The notes under the pieces: generated by a model
Databases searched by the model: none
What the model was told of the DNA's origin: nothing
The model's input: only the letters and a program-made list of their open reading frames with translations
Shown here: positions 25,666 through 35,441 of the stretch, one piece after another
How the letters are laid out: the number at the start of each line of letters is the position of its first letter
Numbering within the stretch: the first letter of the stretch is position 1
NCBI RefSeq assembly: GCF_024347615.1
Contig: NZ_AP025509.1
Span: 1,426,001 to 1,490,000 of the forward strand
Direction: 5' to 3'
Length of the DNA stretch: 64,000 bases
Source: Vibrio splendidus
GTDB taxonomy: Bacteria > Pseudomonadota > Gammaproteobacteria > Enterobacterales > Vibrionaceae
Program-made: the position numbers and the translations under genes

Positions 25666-25872
25666 TTATTTCCTCCTCGGGAATAAAGGTCTCGACGTCC
25701 CTGTTGAATGAATTAGGTGAAAAGTAGGAATGGCGCGATGATGCACAAGCTTGATAGCAATACGTTTTCGATTTTCATAATTGGCTCTCGAGTAATGATT
25801 GTTGAGTGAATCAGGGACTGAATCATCGACTGAATTAAATGGTCATAAGATTCAGTCGATTAAGACAGAGAC

Positions 25873-27078
25873 TTAAATCGCTTTCTCTATGATGGTTTCA
25901 ATCGTCTGTTTCGAGATTGGGTAGAACTGAAAACAGATGTCTTTTTCAATCGCTTCTGCAATGTTGCTCTTCTCTTGCGCATCAAAGTCCCAGCTGCTGA
26001 AACGCTTCATCGCACCGACACTGGTTTGGAAGTTGTTTAAGAAATCCAACACTCTCTGGTAAACCATCTCATCGGTTCCCGTAGTGTCGACAGAGAAAGC
26101 TTGAGCTAACTTCCCCGCATTCGGCATATAGAATTCAGGCAGCGCTTCAATCACAACCGGCATCAGCACCGTGTTGGCATCGCCATGTGGAATGTGGCTA
26201 ATCGCACCAAAGGCATGAGCACAGTTGTGAATCGGAATACCGCCCAAAGACGAATAAAATGCAGAGATCGCCATGGTGCTTGCTTGAAGAAGATTGCCAC
26301 GTGCGGTTAGGTTTTCTGGCTCTTTCAATGCCAAGGGTAAGTTTTCAATAATCAGTTTTGCTGCCTGAATGCCGTAAGCGTCAGTGAATGCATTACTCAT
26401 CGGTGACACAATCGCTTCAACAGCGTGTGTTAACGCATCCATGGCTGTAGAACGAGTAAGGTGAGCTGGCAGCTTAGTGGTCACCGTTGGATCAAGGATC
26501 GCGATATCGGCTTCCAATCCAGACGCGACTAGACTTGCTTTGATGTTTTCATGTTCATTGTAAAAAACAGCAATCGGAGAGGCTTCTGCGCCCGTACCAG
26601 CCGTTGTCGGAACCGCAATGTGGGGCACTCGAATATCTTCATTGTTTGGCCACACATCCATATGACCGCCACCCGCAATCACGGTGCGAATGTCATCTAG
26701 CTTCTTATGAAATGCGTATTTCACACCTTTAGAAGCATCAATTACGCTGCCGCCGCCAACAGACAAGATCGCATCAGCATTGACGCTGTTTGCAAACTCA
26801 ATTGCTGCGTTGATGTTGTCGCAAGTCGCGTCTGGCGCGATATCGGTGTACACACCAACAAGCTGAACCGCTTGTTCATTGCCTGGCTGGTTCACCTTTT
26901 CGTTTACAAACAACGCCGAGAACTGCTCAACAAAGCCAAGAGACTCCAAGCCTTTATCAGAAAAGAGCACGACTCTTTGCGCACCTAAGCGACCAAAAAG
27001 AGAAGGGATATTTTCAATGCCATTCTCTTGAGCATGAACAATGGTTTTAAGTTGAAAGTTAAAATTATTGGTTGTCAT
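25873..27078 (-). CDS. Iron-containing (type III) alcohol dehydrogenase
   Basis: 401 residues. Family motifs: GGGSVIDASKGV near 107, PTTAGTGAEASP near 149, AMDALTHAVEAIVSP near 202, and the metal ligands in HNCAHAFGAISHIPHGDANTV near 270-290. NAD(P)-dependent oxidation of alcohols or reduction of aldehydes, substrate not readable. It has its own promoter with a TetR-like operator (27124-27140) and is separated from the membrane-protein gene by a terminator. It probably works with the aldehyde dehydrogenase at 27833. Confidence 0.88.
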   Translation of the reverse strand: MTTNNFNFQLKTIVHAQENGIENIPSLFGRLGAQRVVLFSDKGLESLGFVEQFSALFVNEKVNQPGNEQAVQLVGVYTDIAPDATCDNINAAIEFANSVNADAILSVGGGSVIDASKGVKYAFHKKLDDIRTVIAGGGHMDVWPNNEDIRVPHIAVPTTAGTGAEASPIAVFYNEHENIKASLVASGLEADIAILDPTVTTKLPAHLTRSTAMDALTHAVEAIVSPMSNAFTDAYGIQAAKLIIENLPLALKEPENLTARGNLLQASTMAISAFYSSLGGIPIHNCAHAFGAISHIPHGDANTVLMPVVIEALPEFYMPNAGKLAQAFSVDTTGTDEMVYQRVLDFLNNFQTSVGAMKRFSSWDFDAQEKSNIAEAIEKDICFQFYPISKQTIETIIEKAI

Positions 27079-27123
27079 GGTATTTACCTCATTTCTAGTT
27101 GATGACTAAACAATAACCAATAC

Positions 27124-27140
27124 AAACCGGTCGGTCTAGA
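27124..27140. promoter_or_regulatory. TetR-like operator before the alcohol dehydrogenase
   Basis: AAACCGGTCGGTCTAGA, 46-62 bp upstream of the ADH start. It shares ACCGGTCGGTCTA with the site at 29290-29305 before the aldehyde dehydrogenase, so the two genes likely answer to one repressor. Confidence 0.6.
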
Positions 27141-27195
27141 GTGTTAATGTCAAAGATATGTCAATTAAGATCTTTATGGATCATTGCCCCAAAAC

Positions 27196-27218
27196 GAAAA
27201 AGCCCGCAAATGCGGGCT
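27196..27218 (-). terminator. Terminator after the 147-residue membrane protein gene
   Basis: AGCCCGCA / TGCGGGCT 8-bp stem followed on the minus strand by a T-run. It isolates the alcohol dehydrogenase gene from the upstream unit. Confidence 0.8.
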
Positions 27219-27273
27219 GTAGTAATAAGTGAGTGATCATTGAATAAGTGTCATTGAGTCACCATGAGCAACT

Positions 27274-27308
27274 TATTAACTATTAACTATTAACTATTAA
27301 CTATTAAC
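27274..27308. repeat. Heptamer tandem repeat TATTAAC x5
   Basis: Five perfect copies overlapping the stop codon of the minus-strand gene at 27304. On that strand the unit reads TTAATAG, so stops occur in every frame. A related run is at 45566-45597. Confidence 0.85.
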
Positions 27309-27747
27309 GAAGATGAGCTGGCACCTTGCTTTTGTCTCTAGTGAGGTAGTAATACAGGTAAACTAAAGAGTAGACAGTCACAAATCCATCGAGCGCAAAC
27401 ACACCGCTCCAACCATAAAACCACTCATAATCGTTGATACACACGTTGTATAAGAATATGCCCACAAACATCGACTTCTCAAATGCACTGTAAATCATGG
27501 TCGAAGTACGCAGCGATTTGTACTTCGCCGAGAACATCAACAACACACCAATACAGCCAACCATGACTCCCCAGTGTTGATAGGTACCCATAAGATACTC
27601 TTTGTTCACCATCATCGTATCGTTGTACGAGAACAGCGTTTGCATACTCCAATCAGGCGCAAGGAAAGTAGAGAAAGCGGTTGCGGTTAAGAATCCTGTA
27701 ACCATCAAATACGCTTTCATCGTTCGTTCAAAAAATCGTTCCAACAT
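27304..27747 (-). CDS. Four-helix membrane protein, unknown
   Basis: 147 residues with about four hydrophobic segments (13-30, 58-74, 88-104, 112-135). Not recognised. It lies 85 nt after the aldehyde dehydrogenase on the same strand and before the heptamer repeat and terminator, so it ends that transcription unit. Its placement suggests a membrane partner of the alcohol/aldehyde pathway, such as an efflux or electron-transfer aid. Nothing in the sequence proves this. Confidence 0.6.
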   Translation of the reverse strand: MLERFFERTMKAYLMVTGFLTATAFSTFLAPDWSMQTLFSYNDTMMVNKEYLMGTYQHWGVMVGCIGVLLMFSAKYKSLRTSTMIYSAFEKSMFVGIFLYNVCINDYEWFYGWSGVFALDGFVTVYSLVYLYYYLTRDKSKVPAHLR

Positions 27748-27832
27748 AAAAATAACCTCTTAAAATAACGTCGTAAAAATAATTTCTTATAAATAACTTC
27801 TTGTAGATAAATTGGGTAATGACAGAAATGAT

Positions 27833-29248
27833 TTACTTGCCAAGCATGCTCATCACTGCGGTCTTTAATTCGTTGTCTTCTTTTGAAAACAGATGCTTAA
27901 CTCGATGATCTAAGCCCGTTTCCAAGACGGTTTTGGCATGGGAGAAAGTAAGGAAACCTTCTTTACCGTGATAATTGCCCTGCCCTGATTCACCAATGCC
28001 ACCAAACGGTGCGTCATCAACCGCTAAATGGAAAACACAGTCATTGATACACATTCCGCCGGAATGAACTTGGTGTTTAACCTGAGCTTGTAAGCTCAAA
28101 TCAAAGCTCATTAGATAAAGCGCTAACGGCCTTGGTTTGCTATTGATGACTTGGAACGCCTCTTCGATATTGCGATACGTAATCAAGGGTAATAGTGGGC
28201 CGAAAATCTCTTCGTTCATCACCTTGGATGACAGGCTTGGTTCAACAATCAGATGTGTCACCAGTCGTTGGCAATCTAAGTCCATCGCTTCGTCATGGCA
28301 GGCCACTGTTCGCGTTCCAGCTTGTCGTTCTTCATTCAACAAACCAACTATGCGGTCGCATTGACGAGGATTGATTAGGGACGTCAAACTCTCGGAATAC
28401 ACCCCTTCATCGAACAGCAATTGGTACTGTTTTTTATACTCTTGAATGAAAGATTCAACTTTCCCTTCAGGTAGCAATACATAGTCAGGAGCCACACACA
28501 CCTGCCCGTTATTGAGGCTCTTACCATAAATGATTCGCTCAACCGCGATATCAATTGGCATGTCTTCTGCAACGATAACCGGTGACTTACCGCCTAGCTC
28601 TAGCGTGACTGGAGTTAGCGTGTCAGCCGCTGACCTCATCACTTGGCGACCCACTTGGGTTGACCCCGTAAACAGAAGATGATCAAACGGCAACGCCGAA
28701 AATGCGGCTGCGATTTCTACCTCACCTTCGACCAAGCACACCTCATCGGATTGAAAGACTTCCGCCAATAGCGCTCTTAATACTTGGTTCGTCGCTGGGG
28801 TAAATTCACTCATCTTGATCATGGCGCGATTGCCCGCAGCCAACGCCGAAATAAGCGGGCCGACGGATAACATAATCGGAAAGTTCCACGGAGCAATGAT
28901 CCCGACAACGCCTTTGGGTTGATAAACCACTTCAACACGAGAGGTTGAAAGCAAAGGGCCGGAATGACGAATCGAAGATGTCGACCAATGAGGTAAACAC
29001 TCAATGCTGTGATCAATATTTCCGATACAAGGCAATATGTCGGCCATCAAAGTGTCTTGTCGGCTGCGGTGACCATAGTCCTCACTCACGGCTGAACACA
29101 AACGATCTGTGTAATCGATAAGCGCAGATTTAAGTGCAAGCAACTGCTCAATTCTCACCGATACCGCTGGCATCGGGTTCTGTGCAAAAGCTCCCTGCAT
29201 GTTGTTCAACGTCATGGTCATTTGTGTTGGCGTCAATTCGTATTTCAT
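27833..29248 (-). CDS. Coniferyl-aldehyde-dehydrogenase-type ALDH
   Basis: 471 residues, aldehyde dehydrogenase superfamily, nearest the coniferyl aldehyde dehydrogenase (CalB) group. Catalytic Cys in NNGQVCVAPDYV (near 250), Glu in LELGGKSPV (near 216), GVVGIIAPWNFP near 112, and FTGSTQVGR. The C-terminus is long with a hydrophobic-basic end, as in fatty or aromatic ALDHs. NAD(P)-dependent oxidation of an aldehyde to its acid. It has a promoter with a near-perfect TetR-type operator at 29290. Confidence 0.88.
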   Translation of the reverse strand: MKYELTPTQMTMTLNNMQGAFAQNPMPAVSVRIEQLLALKSALIDYTDRLCSAVSEDYGHRSRQDTLMADILPCIGNIDHSIECLPHWSTSSIRHSGPLLSTSRVEVVYQPKGVVGIIAPWNFPIMLSVGPLISALAAGNRAMIKMSEFTPATNQVLRALLAEVFQSDEVCLVEGEVEIAAAFSALPFDHLLFTGSTQVGRQVMRSAADTLTPVTLELGGKSPVIVAEDMPIDIAVERIIYGKSLNNGQVCVAPDYVLLPEGKVESFIQEYKKQYQLLFDEGVYSESLTSLINPRQCDRIVGLLNEERQAGTRTVACHDEAMDLDCQRLVTHLIVEPSLSSKVMNEEIFGPLLPLITYRNIEEAFQVINSKPRPLALYLMSFDLSLQAQVKHQVHSGGMCINDCVFHLAVDDAPFGGIGESGQGNYHGKEGFLTFSHAKTVLETGLDHRVKHLFSKEDNELKTAVMSMLGK

Positions 29249-29289
29249 ACATCACCTCGTGGTTAAGATGAGCACACAATAATACAAAT

Positions 29290-29305
29290 CAGACCGGTCG
29301 GTCTA
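29290..29305. promoter_or_regulatory. TetR-type operator before the aldehyde dehydrogenase
   Basis: CAGACCGGTCGGTCTA contains the inverted repeat AGACC-GGTC-GGTCT, 43-57 bp before the ALDH start. It matches the ADH site and resembles TAGACC-type boxes of NemR-like repressors. Confidence 0.65.
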
Positions 29306-29524
29306 CATCTTTATTGTCAGAGAATCGTCAATGCATTTTTGAATACAAATAAATAGGGTGATTACAACGTAGGGTTAAAACCCAGGGAGATTTAAAATAA
29401 AAGGGCGTAACGAACAGGCGGTATAACGAGAAATCTCACATGGTGAGATCAAAAATGGCCGCTTAATGCGACCATTTAATAACTCTTTAAATTTTTGTTT
29501 TAAATAGATAATTTAAAAATAACG

Positions 29525-30007
29525 TTAGCTTTTGGCTACGTTTGCAATGCCTTCAAGCTGAAGCACTGGAGCAGCGTCGATGTCTTCTGCGTTCATCATT
29601 GCTGATACACGCTGCATCGAAGAAAGCAGTAAGCTTTGCTCCCACGTCTCTAGGTTTTGGAATTTTTTCACGAAGTTATCTTGCAGCGGCGGTGGCGCAT
29701 TGTTTAGCAACTCTTGACCTTTTTCAGTCAGGTTCGCGTGTACTTTGCGACGGTCCGATGAACTGCGTACTCGTTGTACATAGCCATTTAACTCTAGACG
29801 GTCGATGATCGTCGTCGTCGTTGCTTGGCTTACATTGGTCTGATTAGACAATTCTTTGATTGTCACATTACCCATTTCTTGGATTGCTCTCATTAAGATT
29901 AATTGAGGGCCAGTCAAACCATACTCTTTACTCAGCTTCTTCGAGTGTAAATCGATAGCGCGAATAATTTGGCGAATAGCGACCAGGATTTCGTCATGTT
30001 TGTCCAA
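29525..30007 (-). CDS. MarR-family transcriptional regulator
   Basis: 160 residues with the winged HTH of MarR proteins: TIKELSNQTNVSQATTTTII (about 50-69), DRLELNGYVQRVRSSSDRRK-type wing with the R-x-x-D-R-R signature (about 70-90), and LTEKGQELL. No cysteine pair that would suggest OhrR. It lies 276 bp upstream of the ALDH gene on the same strand, with no gene between. It may regulate the neighbouring detoxification genes or the choline operon, but targets are unknown. Confidence 0.85.
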   Translation of the reverse strand: MDKHDEILVAIRQIIRAIDLHSKKLSKEYGLTGPQLILMRAIQEMGNVTIKELSNQTNVSQATTTTIIDRLELNGYVQRVRSSSDRRKVHANLTEKGQELLNNAPPPLQDNFVKKFQNLETWEQSLLLSSMQRVSAMMNAEDIDAAPVLQLEGIANVAKS

Positions 30008-30369
30008 GATGCAGACCTTTGTACTAATATACTGTGAATGGTTTTACAGCGTCGAAGCGATGAAATGTCTCGAGTGATTACGTCACGCGCGCTCGAATTA
30101 CACTGTAAATTGATAAATTACTTCATTGATTTTTCCGCATTGTACTGATGTTCATACTATTCTCAATCTTTTCTATACCACTAAACTTGCGTGGTACGGC
30201 ACTTTTGCTTAATGAAGGGGGAATGAAAGCTTCAATGAAGACAAAAATAATGAACCAGAGAATACAAACTCAAAGAATAATATATTTTAATAATCATAGA
30301 GGTAGAGAGATTTAATCCTCTCCACCCAATAAAAAACCAGCCTCAATAGCTAAGCTGAAAAACGAAATT
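30008..30369. other. Intergenic region, 362 bp
   Basis: Contains the MarR promoter and, next to the cho operon end, a weak minus-strand terminator (CAGC...GCTG at 30338-30357 then T6 at 30336-30331). An imperfect GAGAG...CTCTC repeat lies near 30304-30326. No gene seen. Confidence 0.4.
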
Positions 30370-31584
30370 TTACGCAGCGGTATTCATCTGAAAGTTACCC
30401 GTTAGCGCGTTGTAAAACTCGCTGTTATCCAAAATCCCTACCAATTGATTATTTTCAACCAACAGAATTGGGTGGTTACTGATCTGCTTAAGCTTAATCG
30501 CATCACGCATACCAATCTCCGGGCTTGTCACTACCACACTAGACGCGTTAATCGCGGTTAGGTCGTCAGACTCGCTCCACTCAACAAGCGCCAAGGTAGA
30601 TTCACCTTTCACCGATAAAGCACCTTCATTCTGTTCAATCCAGAGATCTTTAGAATCGCAGATCTTCCAGCTTTCATTCTCTTGCGTCAGTGAATCAAGA
30701 GGCTGCATTAAAGAACGACCTTTAAGCACATTCAATGGATTGGTGTGAGCAACGAAGTCTTTTACGTATTCGGTTTTTGGCGTCAGTACGATCTCTTCAG
30801 GCTTACCGTGTTGAATCAGTTTGCCTGACTCCATGATCGCAATGTTATTACCAATCTTCAGCGCTTCGTCTAAATCATGACTCACGAACAAAATCGTTTT
30901 GTTAAGCTTGTTTTGCAATAAAATTAGCTCATCTTGCAACTGCGCACGAATCAGCGGATCAAGCGCTGAAAACGGTTCATCCATAAGAAGAATGTCGGTA
31001 TCCATCGCAAAGGCACGCGCTAGACCAACACGTTGCTGCATACCGCCAGAAAGCTCATGCGGATACTTGGTTTCCCACTCTGCCAAACCCACCATTTCAA
31101 GTTGTTCACGCGCTTTAGCACGACGAACATCTTTGGCTACGCCTTGCATTTCTAGACCAAACGCCACGTTATCTAACACGTTTAACCAAGGCATTAGGGC
31201 AAATTTTTGGAACACCATAGAAACGCGGTGAGTACGAAGATGACGCAAGGTCGCTTCGTCGCACTGTTCACCTAAATCAACCTGCTTGTCTCCATCTTTG
31301 ATCGCCAATGAGCCACGGCTGATCTCATTCAGGCCGTTAACTGCGCGAAGCAAAGATGATTTACCAGAACCAGACAACCCCATCAGCACACAAATCTCGC
31401 CTTCTTCAACGGTCAGCGACACATTGTCTACGCCGACAACTTGACCAGTTTCATCAATGATCTCTTGGCGAGTTTTACCTTGGTCGAGTAGCTCAAGCGC
31501 TTGTTTCGATTTATTACCAAACACAACATCGAGATTCTTAATGGTAATCGCGTCCATTGTCTTTTTTTCCTGAGAGTTAGACAT
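30370..31584 (-). CDS. choV: Choline/betaine ABC transporter ATP-binding protein
   Basis: 404 residues from ATG 31584, which follows GAAGGAAG and lies 2 nt beyond the permease stop; an ATG at 31617 would overlap the permease. Similar to ProV/ChoV: Walker A GLSGSGKSS near 68, LSGGMQQRVGLARA signature near 175, Walker B DILLMDEPFSALDP, and SHDLDEA. The C-terminal third contains CBS-type domains (ending ILLVENNQLVGILDNSEFYNAL), used by this subfamily as ionic-strength sensors. It energises choline uptake by ChoXW. Last gene of betIBA-choXWV. Confidence 0.92.
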   Translation of the reverse strand: MSNSQEKKTMDAITIKNLDVVFGNKSKQALELLDQGKTRQEIIDETGQVVGVDNVSLTVEEGEICVLMGLSGSGKSSLLRAVNGLNEISRGSLAIKDGDKQVDLGEQCDEATLRHLRTHRVSMVFQKFALMPWLNVLDNVAFGLEMQGVAKDVRRAKAREQLEMVGLAEWETKYPHELSGGMQQRVGLARAFAMDTDILLMDEPFSALDPLIRAQLQDELILLQNKLNKTILFVSHDLDEALKIGNNIAIMESGKLIQHGKPEEIVLTPKTEYVKDFVAHTNPLNVLKGRSLMQPLDSLTQENESWKICDSKDLWIEQNEGALSVKGESTLALVEWSESDDLTAINASSVVVTSPEIGMRDAIKLKQISNHPILLVENNQLVGILDNSEFYNALTGNFQMNTAA

Positions 31585-31586
31585 GA

Positions 31587-32429
31587 TTAAGCTTCCTTCT
31601 GGTTTGGTGTTTTGCACAAGCGGTCAAGGATGATTGCGACTAATACAATCGCTAATCCAGCTTCAAAACCTTGTGAGATGTTCACTGTGTTCAATGCACG
31701 AACAACAGGTTTACCAAGTCCGTCAGCACCGACAAGAGCGGCGATAACCACCATCGAAAGCGACAACATAATACATTGGGTTACACCCGCCATGATACTT
31801 GGTAGAGCCGCCGGTAATTCGACCTTCATCAGCAATTTCATGCGGCTGGCACCAAACGCTTTACCCGCTTCAATCAACTCTTCCGGCACTTTAGTGACGC
31901 CTAAGTAGGTTAAACGAATCGGTGCAGCTATCGCGAAAATAATGGTCGAGATTAAGCCAGGAACAATACCCAAGCCGAATAGAACCAGAGTTGGAATCAG
32001 ATAAACGAAAGTTGGGACTGTCTGCATCAAATCAAGGATTGGACGCAAAACTGTATAGAGCCAAGGACGGTGAGCAGCCATGATGCCAACCGGTACGCCA
32101 ATTAATACGGAAATCGTTGTCGCCGCAAAGACGAGAACAAAGGTTTCCAGCATTTCTTGCCAGTAGCCGAGGTTAAGAATAGTCAGCAGTGCCGCGACCA
32201 CAAAGATCACTAGCGAAGGTTTACGGTGTAAGTACCATGCAATCGCAGCAGTCATCACGATTGGCAGTGCAGGCGGCATCCACTTAAATACATCGACTAA
32301 AAACATAATGACGGTTTCTAGAAAAATCGAAATAGCGTCAAAGAATCCTGCTGCATTGATTGTTAGCCAATCAACACCCGCTTCCATCCATTGTCCGACA
32401 GGGATTTTGTTTTCCGTAATAAAATTCAC
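31587..32429 (-). CDS. choW: Choline ABC transporter permease
   Basis: 280 residues with six or more membrane helices and the permease loop EAGKAFGASRMKLLMKVELPAALPSIMAG (given here by its key residues E-A, G-A, P near 185-210). Similar to ProW/ChoW, a single permease chain that dimerises. It is between choX and choV; the choV start is 2 nt beyond its stop, so the two are translationally linked. Confidence 0.92.
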   Translation of the reverse strand: MNFITENKIPVGQWMEAGVDWLTINAAGFFDAISIFLETVIMFLVDVFKWMPPALPIVMTAAIAWYLHRKPSLVIFVVAALLTILNLGYWQEMLETFVLVFAATTISVLIGVPVGIMAAHRPWLYTVLRPILDLMQTVPTFVYLIPTLVLFGLGIVPGLISTIIFAIAAPIRLTYLGVTKVPEELIEAGKAFGASRMKLLMKVELPAALPSIMAGVTQCIMLSLSMVVIAALVGADGLGKPVVRALNTVNISQGFEAGLAIVLVAIILDRLCKTPNQKEA

Positions 32430-32524
32430 AATATTGCCTTTTATTATGGGTGGGCTACTTCAAACCAATCGATAAATTGGCAAGCCCACCTTTATTATTT
32501 ATGTAGCTGTTGAGATAGGTAGAA

Positions 32525-33496
32525 CTAAGCTTTAACTTGCTTTAGGTATTCAGTAACGGCTTGAGTCGCTGATTCACCTTTATGCGTTTTTACATTGTCT
32601 AACCAAGCTTCCACTTGTTGAGGGTTCTTGTTCAACCATTGTTGAGCCGCTTTTTCTGGCTTCACTTTTTGGTTAAGAATCTCTTCCATCAACTGGTTTT
32701 CCATCTCTAGAGTGAATTCTAGGTTTTGTAGAAGTTGACCGACATTTGCACACTCAGACAGGTAGTTTGAACGAACGTTAGTGTAAACATTCGCGCCACC
32801 GTAGTTAGGGCCAAAGAAGTCGTCACCACCTGATAGGTATTCCATTTCAACATTGCTGTTCATTGGGTGCAGAGCCCAACCAAGGTAAACGATCCACTGG
32901 CTACGACGAGCAGCGCGAGATACTTGCGATACCATGCCCGCTTCACTTGATTCCACTAGGCTGAAATCTTTCAAGCCAAACGCGTCAGAATCAATCATTG
33001 ATTGGATTAAGCGGTTACCGTCGTTACCCGGCTCGATGCCGTAGATGCGGTCTTTAAATTTGTCGGCATGTTTTGCTAGGTCTGCGAAGCTTTTTACGCC
33101 AGAGTCGTACACGTATTTTGGTACGGCTAGCGTGTATTTTGCGCCTTCAAGGTTGGCACGAACGGTTTCAACCGTGCCCGCTTCACGGTACTTAGCAATA
33201 TCGCCTTCCATGGTTGGCATCCAGTTACCTAGGAATACATCAATATCGCCGTTCGCCATTGAAGAGTAAGTCACCGGTACTGAAAGTAGGTCGGTTTTGG
33301 TTTTGTAACCAAGGCCTTTTAATAGTTCAGAAGTAACGGCGGTTGTTGCGGTAATGTCAGTCCAGCCTACATCAGCGAAGCGAACGTTTTCACATTGCTG
33401 TGGTTCAATAGAAGCGTTAGCACCAAATGCAAATGAACTAATGGCTAGTGCTGTTAACGTTTTTGTCGTCACGTTCTGAATATTTAGAGTCGTCAT
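32525..33496 (-). CDS. choX: Choline ABC transporter substrate-binding protein
   Basis: 323 residues with a signal peptide (about 1-29, ending GANA). OpuAC-type binding protein: ENVRFADVGWTDITATTAV near 36, VFLGNWMPTM near 88, GIEPGNDGN near 150, and YLGWALHPMN near 204. Aromatic residues W45, W92 and W206 are placed to form the cation-pi cage for a quaternary amine. It delivers choline (or betaine) to ChoWV. It lies 145 bp downstream of betA. Confidence 0.9.
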   Translation of the reverse strand: MTTLNIQNVTTKTLTALAISSFAFGANASIEPQQCENVRFADVGWTDITATTAVTSELLKGLGYKTKTDLLSVPVTYSSMANGDIDVFLGNWMPTMEGDIAKYREAGTVETVRANLEGAKYTLAVPKYVYDSGVKSFADLAKHADKFKDRIYGIEPGNDGNRLIQSMIDSDAFGLKDFSLVESSEAGMVSQVSRAARRSQWIVYLGWALHPMNSNVEMEYLSGGDDFFGPNYGGANVYTNVRSNYLSECANVGQLLQNLEFTLEMENQLMEEILNQKVKPEKAAQQWLNKNPQQVEAWLDNVKTHKGESATQAVTEYLKQVKA

Positions 33497-33641
33497 AATG
33501 GTTCCTTTTTATCTTTCCTTTTTCTGCTCGATATCAACACCGATAGAGAGCAGTTCTTCTGACTTTTGACTAATTTTTGTTGTTACTTTTTGCTTTTTCT
33601 ATTTTTGAAATATTTTCTATTTTTTAACTAATAACAGAGGC

Positions 33642-35369
33642 TTACGCTTCTCTTACTGGTTTATTTATTCTTTGCTTCTCTTGCCACTCAGGTGCAATCC
33701 ACACTGAAACGCCCTGCTCTTTGAGCATCGGCTTACCTAAAATCAAATCGGAAGCACGCTCAGCAACCATAATGGTCGGGGCGTTCAAATTACCGTTTGG
33801 AATGGTTGGGAAAACCGATGAGTCGACAACACGTAAATTATCGACACCGCGAACGCGACACTCTTCATCAAGCACTGCCATTGGATCATCATCTGAACCC
33901 ATTTTGCAGCCACATGAAGGGTGATAAGCACTTTCAACGTTCTGCTTAACCCATTCATCAATTGCTTCATCGGAAGTAATATTTAGACCCGGCTGAATCT
34001 CTTTTCCTCGATACACATCCATCGCAGGTTGAGACAAAATCTCACGCGTCAGACGAATACAATCGCGCCAATCTTGGCGATCTTGTTCAGTCGAGATGTA
34101 GTTGAAAATGATCTCTGGCTTGGCATGCGGATCAGCAGAAGTGATCGCAACCGTACCGCGACTCTCTGGCTTGTTAGGCCCAACGTGTACTTGGAAACCG
34201 TGACCATCAAAGGCCGCTTGTCCGTCGTAACGCATCGCTGCTGGTAGGAAGTGATATTGAATGTTTGGCCACTTCAATCCTTTGCGAGAACGAATAAACG
34301 CGCACGATTCAAAGTGGTTAGTGGCACCAAGGCCTTTACGAGTCAAAATCCATTCTGCACCAATCATGCCTTTGCTGACTAAACCAAGCTTGCTGTTGAG
34401 CGTGATGGGTTCGTTGCAGTGATATTGGAAGTACACTTCTAGGTGATCTTGAAGGTTTTCACCTACGCCATTCAGCTCGTGTTTAAGCTCAACGCCTGCC
34501 TTTTCAAGCACGGCTTTCGGGCCGATACCAGAAAGCTGAAGCAGTTGAACAGAACCGATAGAACCCGCAGAAGAGATCACTTCTTTGTTCGCCACAGCCA
34601 CTTGAGTATTGCCTGACTTTTCAAACTCGACACCGACGGCTTTCAAGCCTGATTGACCTTTTGATGACTGGTCTTTTACGTCGAGTGCTTCAAGTAAGAA
34701 ACGACGCGCCACGATACCTTTCTTCAAGGTTAGGTTTGAACGCTTCAATGCTCGACGTAGATAAGCGTTAGAGGTTGAGGCTCTAACACCCTTGTCTACC
34801 GTCATATGCATGGTGCCGAAGCCTTCTTGCTGGTAGCCGTTGTAATCTTGTGTTTCTGGGTAACCGGCGTCTTTACCTGCATCGATGAACGCTTGGTAAA
34901 GCGGGTTAAGCTCCATATCGTTACCGTTACAAGTGCCGACAGGACCATTGTCACCACGGTATTCATCACCGCCTTTGTTCCATGATTCAGCGCGGCGGAA
35001 ATAAGGCAGACATGCTTGGTAGTTCCAACCCGCAGCGCCCTCTTCTTCCCATTGGTCAAAATCACACGCGTGGCCACGAACATAAACCATGCCGTTAATT
35101 GATGAGCTGCCGCCTAAAACTTTGCCACGTGGGCAGTGCAGTTCACGTCCATCAAGGCCCGGTTCTTTCTCTGTTTCAAATTGCCAAGCGTACTTTTCAG
35201 TATTCATTGGGTAAGAAAGCGCGGTTGGCATTTGGATAAAAATACTCTTGTCCGTGCCACCAGCTTCCAGTAATAAAACGCTATGTTCACCGCTTTCCGT
35301 TAGCCTATCCGCTAACACACAGCCGGCCGAACCCGCGCCGACGATAATATAATCGTAGCGTTGTTCCAT
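33642..35369 (-). CDS. betA: Choline dehydrogenase BetA
   Basis: 575 residues, GMC oxidoreductase. The FAD motif is at the N-terminus ([17 protein letters not shown], about 6-22). Then [15 protein letters not shown] near 85, GAIGS-type [18 protein letters not shown] near 265, and the C-terminal His-containing [10 protein letters not shown] near 468 and [13 protein letters not shown]. It oxidises choline to betaine aldehyde (and can oxidise that further) at the membrane. Middle gene of betI-betB-betA, 72 bp after betB. Confidence 0.95.
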   Translation of the reverse strand: MEQRYDYIIVGAGSAGCVLADRLTESGEHSVLLLEAGGTDKSIFIQMPTALSYPMNTEKYAWQFETEKEPGLDGRELHCPRGKVLGGSSSINGMVYVRGHACDFDQWEEEGAAGWNYQACLPYFRRAESWNKGGDEYRGDNGPVGTCNGNDMELNPLYQAFIDAGKDAGYPETQDYNGYQQEGFGTMHMTVDKGVRASTSNAYLRRALKRSNLTLKKGIVARRFLLEALDVKDQSSKGQSGLKAVGVEFEKSGNTQVAVANKEVISSAGSIGSVQLLQLSGIGPKAVLEKAGVELKHELNGVGENLQDHLEVYFQYHCNEPITLNSKLGLVSKGMIGAEWILTRKGLGATNHFESCAFIRSRKGLKWPNIQYHFLPAAMRYDGQAAFDGHGFQVHVGPNKPESRGTVAITSADPHAKPEIIFNYISTEQDRQDWRDCIRLTREILSQPAMDVYRGKEIQPGLNITSDEAIDEWVKQNVESAYHPSCGCKMGSDDDPMAVLDEECRVRGVDNLRVVDSSVFPTIPNGNLNAPTIMVAERASDLILGKPMLKEQGVSVWIAPEWQEKQRINKPVREA

Positions 35370-35441
35370 GTTTTGATTTCCCTGAGATGAGTCAGTAGGG
35401 CTAGCTCTGTTAAGCTAACCCATAAAATTGAGTGTTACGCG

